A DNA stretch of 64,000 nt from DASSJF01 sp035934535 (GTDB lineage: Bacteria; Sysuimicrobiota; Sysuimicrobiia; Sysuimicrobiales; Segetimicrobiaceae). The notes under the pieces are model-generated. The model did not search any database, was not told the origin of the DNA, and was given only the letters and a program-made list of their open reading frames with translations. How positions within the stretch are numbered: position 1 is the stretch's first letter; every line of letters starts with the position of its first letter. The translations under genes were made by a program, and so were the position numbers. Location: contig DASYXS010000075.1 in NCBI GenBank assembly GCA_035934535.1, positions 1 to 64,000 of the forward strand, read 5' to 3'. Below, one piece after another: positions 1 through 8,557 of the stretch.

Positions 1-1
1 G

Positions 2-1414
2 GAGTATCACGGCCGGCCGGTCGTGGTCGGCGCGGGTCCGCACGCGCGCGGGGTCGTCGCGGCCGCGTCCTACGAAGCGCGCCGGTACGGCATCCATTCG
101 GCGATGCCCTCGCGCCGCGCGTTTGCCCTGTGCCCGGGCGCGGTGTTTCTGCCGCCCGACATGGCCCGCTACCGGGCGGAGTCGGCGCGAGTGTTCGACC
201 TGCTGGAGACGTTCACGCCGCAGATCGAACCGGTCTCGGTTGACGAGGCGTTCCTCGATCTGACCGGATGCCCCGAGCCGGACGGCGCGGAGCACGCGTC
301 TCCGTCCATCGAACCGGGCCTGGCGTTTGGGCGGGCGATTCAGCGGCGGATCCACGCACGCCTCGGGCTGCCCGCCTCGGTCGGCGTCGCGCCGAACAAG
401 TTCCTCGCGAAGATCGCGTCCGAGCTGGCGAAGCCGGACGGCGTCCGCCGGATCATGCCGGACGCGGTGCAGTCGGTGCTCGATCCGCTGCCGGTGGAGG
501 CGCTCTGGGGCGTCGGACCGGAGGCCCGCGCGCGCCTTCAGGCCCGCGGGATCGCGACCGTCGGGGCTCTGCGCCGGACCCCGCCGTCGGTCCTGCGCGC
601 AATCCTCGGCTTCCCGGCCGAACGGCTCGCCGCGCTGAGCCGCGGAAAGGACGATCGATCCGTCGATCCGGGCGGTGAGGCGAAGTCGATCGGGCGCGAA
701 GTGACCTTCGACCACGACACGCGCGACCGCGATCTCCTCTCGCGCACGCTGCGCACGGCGTGCGAAGACGTCGCGTACCGGCTGCGGGCCGACGGCCTCG
801 CCGGCCGCGTCGTCACGCTGAAGGTCCGCTTCGAGCCGTTTGAGACGCGGACGCGCCGCCTCACGCTGCCCGCGGCGACCGACCACGGGGGCCGCATCGC
901 CCGGGCGGTGACGGACCTCTGGCGGCGGTTCGAGCCAGAACTGCCGAGTTTGGATGCATCGGGTCGCGGACAGCAGCCGACGAACCCCGGGGGGAGGCCA
1001 GGGTCGCGCACGGCGTCGCGCCGCGTGCGGCTCGTCGGGGTTGCGATATCGGGACTGGAGCGTCCCACAGCGGCGCAGATCGCGTTATTCGGCGGCCCCG
1101 GCCCTTCGCGCGGGTCCGGCGCAGGGGAGCCGGCCTCGATGTCGCCGCCTGCGGAGGCCGCGCCGGCGCTGCACAGTCCGGTCGATCGCGTCGTGGATGC
1201 GATCAACGAGCGGTTCGGCGAGGGGACGGTCGCTCCGGCGCGCGTGCTGGATCCGGACGCCGCTACGGGGAGGGGGCGCCGGCGTCAGGAGGCGCATCTT
1301 CGGCCCGCGCCGCAGGTTCAGAAGCGACCGCGGGTCCCGCCGGAGACGGGGACGCCGCGTTCGATCCCGCCGGGGGGGAGGCCGGGGCGCCGGCGGCCAG
1401 CACCTCGTTTTTGA
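2..1414 (+). CDS. dinB: DNA polymerase IV (Y-family), 5' end missing
   Basis: Error-prone translesion polymerase. The reading frame is open from the first bases of the window, so the start and the first catalytic Asp lie upstream. Visible family hallmarks are the palm segment RGVVAAASYEARRYGI, the catalytic motif VSVDEAFLD with its Asp-Glu pair, the SVGVAPNKFLAKIASELAKPDG helix-hairpin region, and a little-finger domain ending near VDAINERFGEGTV. The last roughly 50 residues are Arg/Pro-rich, do not look like family sequence, and overlap the 3' end of hpt on the other strand by 152 bases. The family assignment is secure; the exact C-terminus is less so. Confidence 0.93.
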   Translation, partial: EYHGRPVVVGAGPHARGVVAAASYEARRYGIHSAMPSRRAFALCPGAVFLPPDMARYRAESARVFDLLETFTPQIEPVSVDEAFLDLTGCPEPDGAEHASPSIEPGLAFGRAIQRRIHARLGLPASVGVAPNKFLAKIASELAKPDGVRRIMPDAVQSVLDPLPVEALWGVGPEARARLQARGIATVGALRRTPPSVLRAILGFPAERLAALSRGKDDRSVDPGGEAKSIGREVTFDHDTRDRDLLSRTLRTACEDVAYRLRADGLAGRVVTLKVRFEPFETRTRRLTLPAATDHGGRIARAVTDLWRRFEPELPSLDASGRGQQPTNPGGRPGSRTASRRVRLVGVAISGLERPTAAQIALFGGPGPSRGSGAGEPASMSPPAEAAPALHSPVDRVVDAINERFGEGTVAPARVLDPDAATGRGRRRQEAHLRPAPQVQKRPRVPPETGTPRSIPPGGRPGRRRPAPRF

Positions 1415-1940
1415 GGACACCGATGAACGGCAGGTGACGGTACCGCTCGCGATAGTCGAGTCCGTACCCGACGAGAAAGCGGTCCGGTACCTCGAAGCCG
1501 CGGTAGGCGATGTCGAGTGTCTCGAGGATGCGCCGGTACGGCCGATCGAGGAGCGTGCAGATGCGGAGGCTCGCCGGGGCGCGCGCCTGCAAGAGCCGGA
1601 GCAGATAGCCGGCGGTCAGTCCGGTGTCGATGATGTCTTCCACGAGGACGACGTCGCGCCCCGTGATCTCGACGTCGAGATCCTTGATCAGCCGCACGAC
1701 GCCGCTCTGGGCCTTGGCGCCGCCGTACGTCGTGATCGCCATGAAGTCGATCTCGACCGGGACGGCGAGCGCGCGGGTGAGGTCGGTAAGGAAGTAGACC
1801 GCGCCCTTCAGCACCGAGACGAGGAGGGGGGCGCGGCCGGCGTAGTCGCGGGAGATGGCGTCGGCCAGCTCGCGGACGCGGCCGGTGATCCGTTCTTCGG
1901 TGAGCAGTATCTCCTGGATGTCCGCGAACGAATCCGCCAC
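1263..1940 (-). CDS. hpt: Hypoxanthine phosphoribosyltransferase with C-terminal extension
   Basis: Purine salvage enzyme that makes IMP or GMP from hypoxanthine or guanine and PRPP. The PRPP-binding loop VVLVEDIIDTGLT, the SVLKGAVYF segment and the VPDRFLVGYGLDY tail are clear. The GTG start at 1940 lies 5 bases after the stop of the upstream nuclease-fold gene, so the two are probably cotranscribed. The family usually ends near residue 180; this protein runs to 225 through an Ala/Pro-rich tail that lies antisense to the end of dinB. The tail may be a readthrough of a lost stop rather than a domain. Confidence 0.93.
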   Translation of the reverse strand: MADSFADIQEILLTEERITGRVRELADAISRDYAGRAPLLVSVLKGAVYFLTDLTRALAVPVEIDFMAITTYGGAKAQSGVVRLIKDLDVEITGRDVVLVEDIIDTGLTAGYLLRLLQARAPASLRICTLLDRPYRRILETLDIAYRGFEVPDRFLVGYGLDYRERYRHLPFIGVLKNEVLAAGAPASPPAGSNAASPSPAGPAVASEPAARAEDAPPDAGAPSP

Positions 1941-1945
1941 TCCGT

Positions 1946-2380
1946 TTACGCGTCCTGGCTCCGCCCGCGGACTCCGCCGCGGGCCGCCGTGGACATCGGA
2001 GCCGTAGGCTCATGCGCCGGCTGCCGGTCGCCGGCAGGCGTCAGGCCGTACTTCAGCAGCAGCTGCCGGTAGTCGCGGCCGTAGAAGATTTTCACATTGA
2101 TGTCCGGGTACAGCTCGCGCAGGCGCCGGAGTTTGCGGTTCTTCTTGGTGACGAGGCTCTGTTTCAGCGTCGTCAGTTCGATGTAGAGGTTGAGATCGGG
2201 AAGGTAGAAGTCGGGGTTGAAGCTCTCGATCGCGCGGCCCCGGGCGTCCCAGCGGAGGGGGAAACTGCGGGGTTCGTATTCCCACCGGACCCCGTAAAAA
2301 TCGAGTATTCTCGCGAACTCAGCCTCGCTGGCGTGGGCGAATCGCGGACGCCCGTCGCCGGCGGGCGAACGGCTCCTCAC
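1946..2380 (-). CDS. Putative PD-(D/E)XK-type nuclease-fold protein next to hpt
   Basis: About 144 residues. The core reads FNPDFYLPDLNLYIELTTLK, that is Pro-Asp, then Glu-x-Thr-x-x-Lys about nine residues later, which matches the layout of a PD-(D/E)XK nuclease active site. A basic helix (KKNRKLRRLRELYPD) and a terminal strand (NVKIFYGRDYRQLL) follow. The GTG start at 2380 is chosen because a good promoter (2420-2448) sits upstream and GAGGG precedes the codon; longer starts up to 2581 would begin upstream of that promoter. Likely forms an operon with hpt. Function is unknown; enzymatic activity is inferred only from the motif. Confidence 0.72.
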   Translation of the reverse strand: MRSRSPAGDGRPRFAHASEAEFARILDFYGVRWEYEPRSFPLRWDARGRAIESFNPDFYLPDLNLYIELTTLKQSLVTKKNRKLRRLRELYPDINVKIFYGRDYRQLLLKYGLTPAGDRQPAHEPTAPMSTAARGGVRGRSQDA

Positions 2381-2419
2381 CGAGCCCTCATGGTCCTCCG
2401 GCGCGTCGACCTGAACGCT

Positions 2420-2448
2420 AGTATAGCCGCCGGTGTAAAATAGATCAA
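2420..2448 (-). promoter_or_regulatory. Sigma-70-type promoter for nuclease-fold gene and hpt
   Basis: Read on the minus strand: -35 TTGATC (2448-2443), 17-base spacer, -10 TATACT (2425-2420). The expected transcription start near 2413 leaves a leader of about 33 bases before the GTG at 2380. Confidence 0.65.
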
Positions 2449-2571
2449 GGAGAGGGTTTAGGGGGCGGCGAACGTCTGCCGGACCTCGAGATGCGCCCTC
2501 TTGTGCGGGCCCGGGCACCTGAGCATTCGCAGATCGCGGAATGCTCCGGACCGGCTGGGAGGCAGTGTGCC

Positions 2572-3747
2572 ATGACGACACCCGCTTCGGGTAGTCGGCC
2601 GGAATCGACGGGGTCGGAGCACGATGTCGAGCGCTACGTGCAGCAGCTGCGGAGCGCCGATGTCACGCTGCGCAGCGACGCGGCGCACGCGCTCGGCAAG
2701 CTGGCGGACGAGCGCGCGGTGCCGGCGCTGGCGGAAGCCCTTCACGATCAGGACGAGTACGTCCGGAAGAGCGCGATCATGGCGCTCCGGCGGATCGGCG
2801 GCCAGGGCGCCATGGAAGCGATGCGGCAGGCGCTCGGCGACCGTTCAGAGCAGGTCTGCGTGCAGGCGGTCAAGGGGCTTGGTGAGTTGCGCGACGCCGG
2901 CGCCGCGGAGGCGCTCATCAAGGTGCTGTCGCGCCGGGAGCGGTCGCTCGTAGCCGCGGCGACCGATGCCCTCATCCGGATCGGGCCCGACGCGGTCGGC
3001 CCGCTGATGGAGGCGTTCAAGGACCGCTACCTCCGCCGCCGGATCGGCGCGCAGGTCTGGCGTATCCTCACCGAGATGGGGCCGCGCAGCATGGACGCGC
3101 TGCTCGCATCACTCGCCGACGAGAACTACTACGTCAAGCTGACCGCGCTGACCATTCTCGGGCGCATCGGCGACAAGCGCGTGGTGGCGCCGATCGTCGG
3201 CGTCTTCCTGAGCGACCCGCGGCTGCAGGAAACCGTCGTCGGGACGATCGGCCGGCTCGAGGAGCGCGCGGTGATCGCGCTTCCGCCGGGCGACCGCGAA
3301 GCCGGGTTGCCGGTGGAGGTCGTGCAGGCGTTGTCGCAGGGCGACCGCGAGGCCGTGCTCGCGGCCCTCGGCGCCGCCATGGAGAATCCGATCGGGAAGG
3401 TCCGCCGCTTCGCGCTCAAAGCGATGTTTGCGCTGCTCGGCGAGGCCTCATTCGAGCGCCTGCTCGGCTATCTCGCCGACGACGATCCGGACGTCAAGCG
3501 CCTCGTGGTCCGTCTCCTTGGGAAACTGCGCGACAAGCGCGTGATCGAGCCGCTGATGGACCTGCTGCTGAAGGACGGCGGCCAGGTCGAAGAGGCGGTC
3601 TGGGATACGCTCAGGGTCCTGACGAACCTGCACGAATATGAAGAATTGCGCAAGCGCGTTGCGCGCGAGAAGGCGGGAACTCGTCCGGTCGTGAAGACTT
3701 ATAAGAAGAAAGATGTCTCACCTGACTGGTGGCGCGACCAGGACTGA
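2572..3747 (+). CDS. HEAT-repeat (PBS-lyase-like) scaffold protein
   Basis: 391 residues, almost entirely HEAT-like alpha-hairpins: repeated units such as DAAHALGKLADERAVPALAEAL, VRKSAIMALRRIGG and VKRLVVRLLGKLRDKRVIEPL. Such proteins are usually protein-interaction scaffolds; no catalytic motif is visible. The ATG at 2572 is chosen because GGGAGG lies 8 bases upstream; an in-frame start at 2491 has no such site. The 3' end overlaps surE by 35 bases, which suggests cotranscription with surE-ftsE-ftsX. Partner and role are unknown. Confidence 0.85.
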   Translation: MTTPASGSRPESTGSEHDVERYVQQLRSADVTLRSDAAHALGKLADERAVPALAEALHDQDEYVRKSAIMALRRIGGQGAMEAMRQALGDRSEQVCVQAVKGLGELRDAGAAEALIKVLSRRERSLVAAATDALIRIGPDAVGPLMEAFKDRYLRRRIGAQVWRILTEMGPRSMDALLASLADENYYVKLTALTILGRIGDKRVVAPIVGVFLSDPRLQETVVGTIGRLEERAVIALPPGDREAGLPVEVVQALSQGDREAVLAALGAAMENPIGKVRRFALKAMFALLGEASFERLLGYLADDDPDVKRLVVRLLGKLRDKRVIEPLMDLLLKDGGQVEEAVWDTLRVLTNLHEYEELRKRVAREKAGTRPVVKTYKKKDVSPDWWRDQD

Positions 3748-4546
3748 CGCGCGGCCCGCGGGCGGCGGCCCGTCGCTTCGCGTTCTGCTTACCAACGACG
3801 ACGGCATCGCATCGCCCGGGCTGCTCGCGCTGGCCCGGGCGATGCGCCGTGTGGCGACGACGTTTGTCGTCGCTCCCGAGCATGAGCGCAGCGCGGCCAG
3901 CCACGCGATCACCCTGCACAAACCGCTGCGTGCGACCCGGGTGTCGCTCGACGCCGCGGACGTGCCGGCCTGGGCCACCAACGGCACGCCGGCCGACTGC
4001 GTGGTGCTCGGCGTGCTGGATCTACTGGCCCAGCCTCCGGACGTCGTCGTGTCCGGCATCAACCTCGGCGCCAACCTCGGGATGGATCTCATCTACTCGG
4101 GGACGGTGTCCGGTGCGGTGGAGGGCGCGCTCTTCGGCATCGCCGCCATCGCCATGTCGGTGACCGCGTTCCGCGACATCCACTGGGAACCGGCGGCGGA
4201 CTTCGCCGCGCGGCTGGTCGGGCAGGTGGCGGAGCATGGCCTGCCGCCCGACGCGTTCCTGAACGTCAACGTGCCCAACCGTCCGGCGGCCGAGATCGGG
4301 GGCGTGGAGATCACGCGGCAGAGCACCCGCCGGTACGTCAACCGTGTCGAGAAGCGGTCGGACCCGCGGGGTCGCGACTACTACTGGCTGACCGGCTCGG
4401 CCGAGACCGACGAGAGCCCCGCCGGCACGGACGCGTGGGCGGTGGCCCAGGGCCGCATCTCGGTGACGCCCCTCCGGCTCAGCATGACCCACGAGGAGCT
4501 CAACCCCGTCCTTCGGTCGTGGACGCTCGCGGTGCCGGACCGGTGA
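3713..4546 (+). CDS. surE: 5'-nucleotidase SurE
   Basis: Metal-dependent nucleotidase or polyphosphatase of stress and stationary phase. The N-terminal metal site VLLTNDDGIASPG, the VVAPEHERSAASHAIT segment, NGTPADCV and SGINLGANLGMDLIYSGTVSGA are all family signatures. At 277 residues it is near the usual 250-270. A short N-terminal tail precedes the domain; the ATG at 3713 lies inside the end of the HEAT gene. The stop overlaps the GTG of ftsE (GTGA). Confidence 0.95.
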   Translation: MSHLTGGATRTDARPAGGGPSLRVLLTNDDGIASPGLLALARAMRRVATTFVVAPEHERSAASHAITLHKPLRATRVSLDAADVPAWATNGTPADCVVLGVLDLLAQPPDVVVSGINLGANLGMDLIYSGTVSGAVEGALFGIAAIAMSVTAFRDIHWEPAADFAARLVGQVAEHGLPPDAFLNVNVPNRPAAEIGGVEITRQSTRRYVNRVEKRSDPRGRDYYWLTGSAETDESPAGTDAWAVAQGRISVTPLRLSMTHEELNPVLRSWTLAVPDR

Positions 4547-5271
4547 GGACCGGGCGGGCGCCGGGCGACGGGCACGTCGACCCGACGGTCCGTTTCTCCG
4601 GGGTGTCCAAAACCTACCCGAACGGCATCGAAGCGTTGCGGGATGTCTCGCTCGAAATCGGCACCGGTGACTTCGTGTTTATCGTCGGTGCGACCGGCGT
4701 CGGCAAGTCCACGCTCCTCAAATTGATCTACCGCGAGGAACTGCCGACCCGCGGGACGGTGTCGGTCGAAGGCCGGGATGTGACCCGCATGCCGGCGCGC
4801 GAGATCCCGTACCTGCGCCGCCGGGTCGGCGTCGTGTTTCAGGACTTCCGGCTGCTGCCGCGCAAGACGGCCTGGGAGAACATCGCATTCGCGCTCGAAG
4901 TGACGGGGACCCCGCCGCCCGACGCCGACCGCCGGGTGACGGAGCTCTTGCAAATGGTCGGGCTCGCCGCGCGCGCCGACGCGCTGCCGCGGGAGCTCTC
5001 CGCGGGCGAGCAGCAGCGCGTCAGCATCGCACGGGCGCTGGTGCACGGGCCGAATCTCCTGCTCGCGGACGAGCCCACCGGCAACCTCGATCCGGCCACA
5101 TCGTGGGACATCGTGCGGCTGCTCGCCGGCATCAGCGCCGGGGGGACGACGGTGGTGGTGACGACGCACGATCAGACGATCGTCGACCGCCTGCGCCGCC
5201 GGGTCATCGCGATCGACCGGGGCGCGGTGGTGCGGGATGACGCGGAGGGCGTCTATGCCGCGGAGGGCTAG
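4543..5271 (+). CDS. ftsE: Cell-division ABC ATPase FtsE
   Basis: Cytoplasmic ATPase of the FtsEX complex, which activates septal peptidoglycan hydrolases. Walker A is GATGVGKST, the signature is SAGEQQRVSIARA and Walker B is LLLADEPTGNLD, followed by TTHD as the switch His. The GTG at 4543 overlaps the surE stop and begins directly before the ABC domain; 242 residues is slightly longer than the usual 220-230. The gene ends inside the start region of ftsX, the canonical order. Confidence 0.95.
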   Translation: MRTGRAPGDGHVDPTVRFSGVSKTYPNGIEALRDVSLEIGTGDFVFIVGATGVGKSTLLKLIYREELPTRGTVSVEGRDVTRMPAREIPYLRRRVGVVFQDFRLLPRKTAWENIAFALEVTGTPPPDADRRVTELLQMVGLAARADALPRELSAGEQQRVSIARALVHGPNLLLADEPTGNLDPATSWDIVRLLAGISAGGTTVVVTTHDQTIVDRLRRRVIAIDRGAVVRDDAEGVYAAEG

Positions 5272-6172
5272 GGCGGCCGCCCGGCGCGTCCGTCCGCTGG
5301 GCCTGCGCTACGCGCTCGCCGAAGGCGCGCAGGGCTTCGTGCGCAACGGCCTCGCGAGCGTCGCGTCCGTCGTCATCACCGCGGTGACGCTGGTCGCCCT
5401 CGGGGGGGCGCTCGCCGTCGCCGGCGCCTTGAACTACGTGGCCGCCGCCCTCGAACACCAGCTGCAGGTGGTCGTGTACTTCCGCTCCGGGGTGACGCCC
5501 GAGGAAGTCGTCGTGGCGCGCAGCCGGCTCGAGCAGATCCCCGGCGTGGCGGGGATGGAGTACGTCTCGCCGCAGGAGGCGCTGCGCCGCCTCGAAGCGC
5601 AGCTCGGCCCCCGGGCGAAGTTCCGCGACCTACTCGAGCACAATCCGCTGCCGGCGTCGCTGGTCGTGACGGCGACCGGAAGCGACCGCCTGCGCGCGAT
5701 CGCCGCGGCCGCGCGCGACCTGCCGGGGGTTGACGAGGTTCGCGACGGGGGGCTGGTCCTGGAGCGGCTGCTGGCCGTGACGCGCGCGGTGCGGTTCGGT
5801 GGAACGGCCGCGGGCGTGCTGCTGGCCTGCGTCGCGCTCGTGGTGATCGCGGGCACCATCCGCCTTACGGTGTTCGCGCGGCGGGCCGAGATCGAGGTCA
5901 TGCGGCTCGTCGGCGCGACGGCGTGGTTCATCCGCTGGCCGTTCGTTGTCGAGGGCGCGGTCACGGGCGCCTGCGGCGCCTGCGGCGCCGCGGCGGCCGT
6001 CGCGGCCGGCTATGCCCTTCTCGTCGGCGGCGCGGCGCGGGCGCTGCCGTTTGTGCCGCTCCCGGGCGTGGGGGAGGTTGCCCTCGATGTCGTCTGGAAG
6101 TTGTTGGTGTGGGGTGTGGTGATCGGCGTGACCGCGAGTCTGCTCGCGGTGCGCCGGTACGTGCGTGTATAA
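5255..6172 (+). CDS. ftsX: Cell-division permease FtsX
   Basis: Membrane partner of FtsE, 305 residues. One transmembrane helix near residues 30-55 is followed by an external domain with LQVVVYFRSGVTPEEV, typical of FtsX. Three C-terminal helices include the EIEVMRLVGATAWFIRWPFVVEGAV coupling region. The ATG at 5255 has GGAGGG 5 bases upstream; an ATG 18 bases earlier lacks one. A short Cys/Gly/Ala run (GACGACGAA) in the last third is encoded by tandem copies of a 9-base unit. Confidence 0.93.
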   Translation: MPRRARAAARRVRPLGLRYALAEGAQGFVRNGLASVASVVITAVTLVALGGALAVAGALNYVAAALEHQLQVVVYFRSGVTPEEVVVARSRLEQIPGVAGMEYVSPQEALRRLEAQLGPRAKFRDLLEHNPLPASLVVTATGSDRLRAIAAAARDLPGVDEVRDGGLVLERLLAVTRAVRFGGTAAGVLLACVALVVIAGTIRLTVFARRAEIEVMRLVGATAWFIRWPFVVEGAVTGACGACGAAAAVAAGYALLVGGAARALPFVPLPGVGEVALDVVWKLLVWGVVIGVTASLLAVRRYVRV

Positions 6173-6192
6173 GAGTCAGGAGGCGAAGAGCA

Positions 6193-7461
6193 ATGGTGAA
6201 GGCAGTGATGACGGCGCCGCGTGAAGACGCGTGGCAGGTCGCGCTCCGGCAGTTCCAGATCGCTGCGGATATGCTCGGACTCAAACGCGGCGTGCGCGAG
6301 CTCCTCGCGCACCCGAAACGCGAGCTGACCGTCAATTTCCCGGTCAAGCTCGAAGACGGATCGGTGCGCGTCTTCACCGGGTACCGCGTCCACCATACCA
6401 CCGTCCCCGGCCCGACGAAGGGCGGCATTCGCTATCACCCCGACGTGACGCTGAACGAGGTCCGGGCGCTCGCGATGTGGATGACCTGGAAGTGCGCGGT
6501 CGTCGGGCTGCCGTACGGCGGCGCGAAGGGCGGCGTCATCTGCAACCCCAAGGAGTTGTCGCTGCAGGAACTCGAACACCTGACGCGCCGGTACGCGACC
6601 GAAATCTCCATGCTGATCGGCCCGGAGAGCGACATCCCCGCGCCGGACGTCGGTACCAATCCTCGCATCATGGCGTGGATCATGGACACCTACAGCATGC
6701 ACCGCGGCTACTCCGTCCCGGCCGTGGTGACCGGCAAGCCGCTGTCGATCGGCGGCTCGCAGGGCCGCGTCGAAGCCACCGGCCGCGGCTGTATGCTCAC
6801 CGCGCGCGAGGCCGCCAAGCACCTCGGCATGCCGCTTGCCGGCGCGCGCGTCGTCGTCCAGGGGTACGGCAACGTCGGCAGCATCGCGGCGGCGCTGCTC
6901 CAAGAGCAGGGCTGCAAGGTCGTGGGGGCGAGCGACAGCGGCGGCGGCGTGTATAATCCCAAGGGATTCGATCCGACCGACCTGCTGCGGCACAAGGAGC
7001 ACACCGGCAGCGTCGTCGGCTACCGGGGGACCGACGCCGTCACGAACGACGACCTGCTCGAACTGCCCTGCGAGATCCTCGTGCCGAGCGCGCTCGAGGG
7101 CCAGATCACGAAGGACAACGCCGAGCGGATCAAGGCGCGCCTGGTGGTCGAGGGCGCAAACGGGCCGACGACTCCGGAGGCCGACGAGATACTGCGCGAC
7201 CGCAAGGTCTTCGTCGTACCCGACATTCTGGCCAACGCCGGCGGCGTCGTCGTCTCCTACTTCGAGTGGGTCCAGGACCTGCAGTCGTTCTTCTGGACCG
7301 AAGAGGAGATCAACGAGCGGCTCGAGCGGATCATGGTCCGGAGCTTCCGCGAAGTGCTCGAGACGTCGCAGGAGAAGGAAGTCCACATGCGCTCCGGCGC
7401 GCTCGTGCGCGCGGTGAGCCGCCTGAACGACGCGCTGTTGACCAGAGGCATTTACCCTTAG
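6193..7461 (+). CDS. gdhA: Glutamate dehydrogenase (hexameric, Glu/Leu/Phe/Val family)
   Basis: Interconverts glutamate and 2-oxoglutarate plus ammonia. 422 residues. The substrate site shows PGPTKGGIRYHPDV and LPYGGAKGGV with the catalytic Lys near residue 112, and the nucleotide-binding motif VQGYGNVGS lies near the middle. The ATG at 6193 has AGGAGG 9 bases upstream. Closest in style to NAD-type catabolic enzymes, but coenzyme preference cannot be read safely. The proline dehydrogenase downstream fits a proline-to-2-oxoglutarate route. Confidence 0.95.
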   Translation: MVKAVMTAPREDAWQVALRQFQIAADMLGLKRGVRELLAHPKRELTVNFPVKLEDGSVRVFTGYRVHHTTVPGPTKGGIRYHPDVTLNEVRALAMWMTWKCAVVGLPYGGAKGGVICNPKELSLQELEHLTRRYATEISMLIGPESDIPAPDVGTNPRIMAWIMDTYSMHRGYSVPAVVTGKPLSIGGSQGRVEATGRGCMLTAREAAKHLGMPLAGARVVVQGYGNVGSIAAALLQEQGCKVVGASDSGGGVYNPKGFDPTDLLRHKEHTGSVVGYRGTDAVTNDDLLELPCEILVPSALEGQITKDNAERIKARLVVEGANGPTTPEADEILRDRKVFVVPDILANAGGVVVSYFEWVQDLQSFFWTEEEINERLERIMVRSFREVLETSQEKEVHMRSGALVRAVSRLNDALLTRGIYP

Positions 7462-8438
7462 CGCTTCTCCGGGCGGTCTTCCTCGGGCTCTCGAAGTCGC
7501 GCCGGCTGCGCGGCGCGTCGCTGCGACATCCGGCGCAGCGCCGGGCGGTCCGGCGCTTCATCGCGGGCGAACGGCTCGACGAGGCGCTGGATGCGCTCGA
7601 TCGCCTCAACCGCGACGGTTTCGCGACGACGCTCGATCTGCTGGGCGAGGACGTCACGACGCCCGCGCAGGCCGAGGCGAGCTGCGACGCGTACCTTGGC
7701 ATCGTCGACGCGCTGCGCGCGCGCGCGGCCGCGCCGGCGGCCGGGGCGGAGGCGGGAGTCGACAACAACCTCTCCCTGAAGCTGACTCAACTCGGCCTCG
7801 CCGTGGAGGCGGCCCTCTGCGCCCGTCTGCTGCGGCGGATCCTCGACCGCGCCGCCGTCCGCCCCGCGCCAGACGGGGCGCCGATGTTCGTGCGGATCGA
7901 CATGGAGTCGAGCGCGCACACGGAGGCCACGCTGGCGCTGTTCGAGACGCTGTGGGCGGAGGGCCGCCGCAACGTCGGCGTCGTGATCCAGGCGTACCTG
8001 TACCGCAGCGCGGCGGACGCCGACCGGCTCAACGTCCTCGGCGCGCGGATCCGTCTGGTCAAGGGCGCGTACGACGAGCCGCCGTCCGTGGCGTACCCCG
8101 GGAAGCGGGACGTGGACGCCGCCTTTGCGCGGCTCGCCGGGACGCTGCTGCGCGGCGGCGTGTATCCGGCGATCGCGACCCACGACGAGCGGCTCATCGA
8201 CCACGTCTGTCGGGCCGCGGCGGCGGCGGGGATCGCGGCGAACCGGTTCGAGTTTCAGATGCTCTACGGCATCCGGCGCGATCTCCAGGCCGCGCTGCGC
8301 CGGCGGGGCTACCGCGTCCGCGTCTACGTGCCGTTCGGCGAGGAATGGTACCCGTACTTCATGCGGCGGTTGGCCGAGCGTCCCGCCAACGTCGGCTTCG
8401 TCCTGCGCAGCCTCCTTCAAGAACGGGCTTCCGGTTGA
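7443..8438 (+). CDS. Proline dehydrogenase (FAD-dependent), start unresolved
   Basis: Monofunctional PRODH barrel that oxidises proline to pyrroline-5-carboxylate. Family landmarks are LNRDGFATTLDLLGEDV, NNLSLKLTQLG, VRIDMESSAHTEATL, RIRLVKGAYDEPP, IATHDERLI, FEFQMLYGIRRDLQ and VYVPFGEEWYPYFMRRLAERPAN. Homology begins near the end of gdhA, but the frame has no ATG, GTG or TTG between 7266 and the conserved domain, so the start here is nominal. Options are a long overlap from GTG 7266, a non-standard start such as CTG 7506, or a local sequence error. Confidence 0.88.
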   Translation, partial: QRHLPLALLRAVFLGLSKSRRLRGASLRHPAQRRAVRRFIAGERLDEALDALDRLNRDGFATTLDLLGEDVTTPAQAEASCDAYLGIVDALRARAAAPAAGAEAGVDNNLSLKLTQLGLAVEAALCARLLRRILDRAAVRPAPDGAPMFVRIDMESSAHTEATLALFETLWAEGRRNVGVVIQAYLYRSAADADRLNVLGARIRLVKGAYDEPPSVAYPGKRDVDAAFARLAGTLLRGGVYPAIATHDERLIDHVCRAAAAAGIAANRFEFQMLYGIRRDLQAALRRRGYRVRVYVPFGEEWYPYFMRRLAERPANVGFVLRSLLQERASG

Positions 8439-8492
8439 CCGGACCGGTCGGGCAGGACGCAGGGAGTCTTGCGGACGGCTGCGAACCCACCG

Positions 8493-8528
8493 AACGCGAT
8501 TTCCTTCATCTACGTAAGCGGAAGCGTT
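8493..8528. repeat. Imperfect inverted repeat upstream of livK
   Basis: AACGC (8493-8497) and TTCC (8501-8504) are mirrored by GGAA (8520-8523) and GCGTT (8524-8528). It lies 30-65 bases before the livK start, so it could be an operator or an mRNA leader hairpin. The arms are short, so chance is possible. Confidence 0.3.
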
Positions 8529-8557
8529 GGGGGGAGCGCGTAAGGGGAGGTGGTTCA

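Noticed and set aside
5969..5995. Tandem 9-base repeats inside ftsX as a variable microsatellite
   Set aside because: Only about two to three copies, in frame and encoding a helix-compatible Ala/Gly/Cys run; no sign of instability can be read from one sequence.
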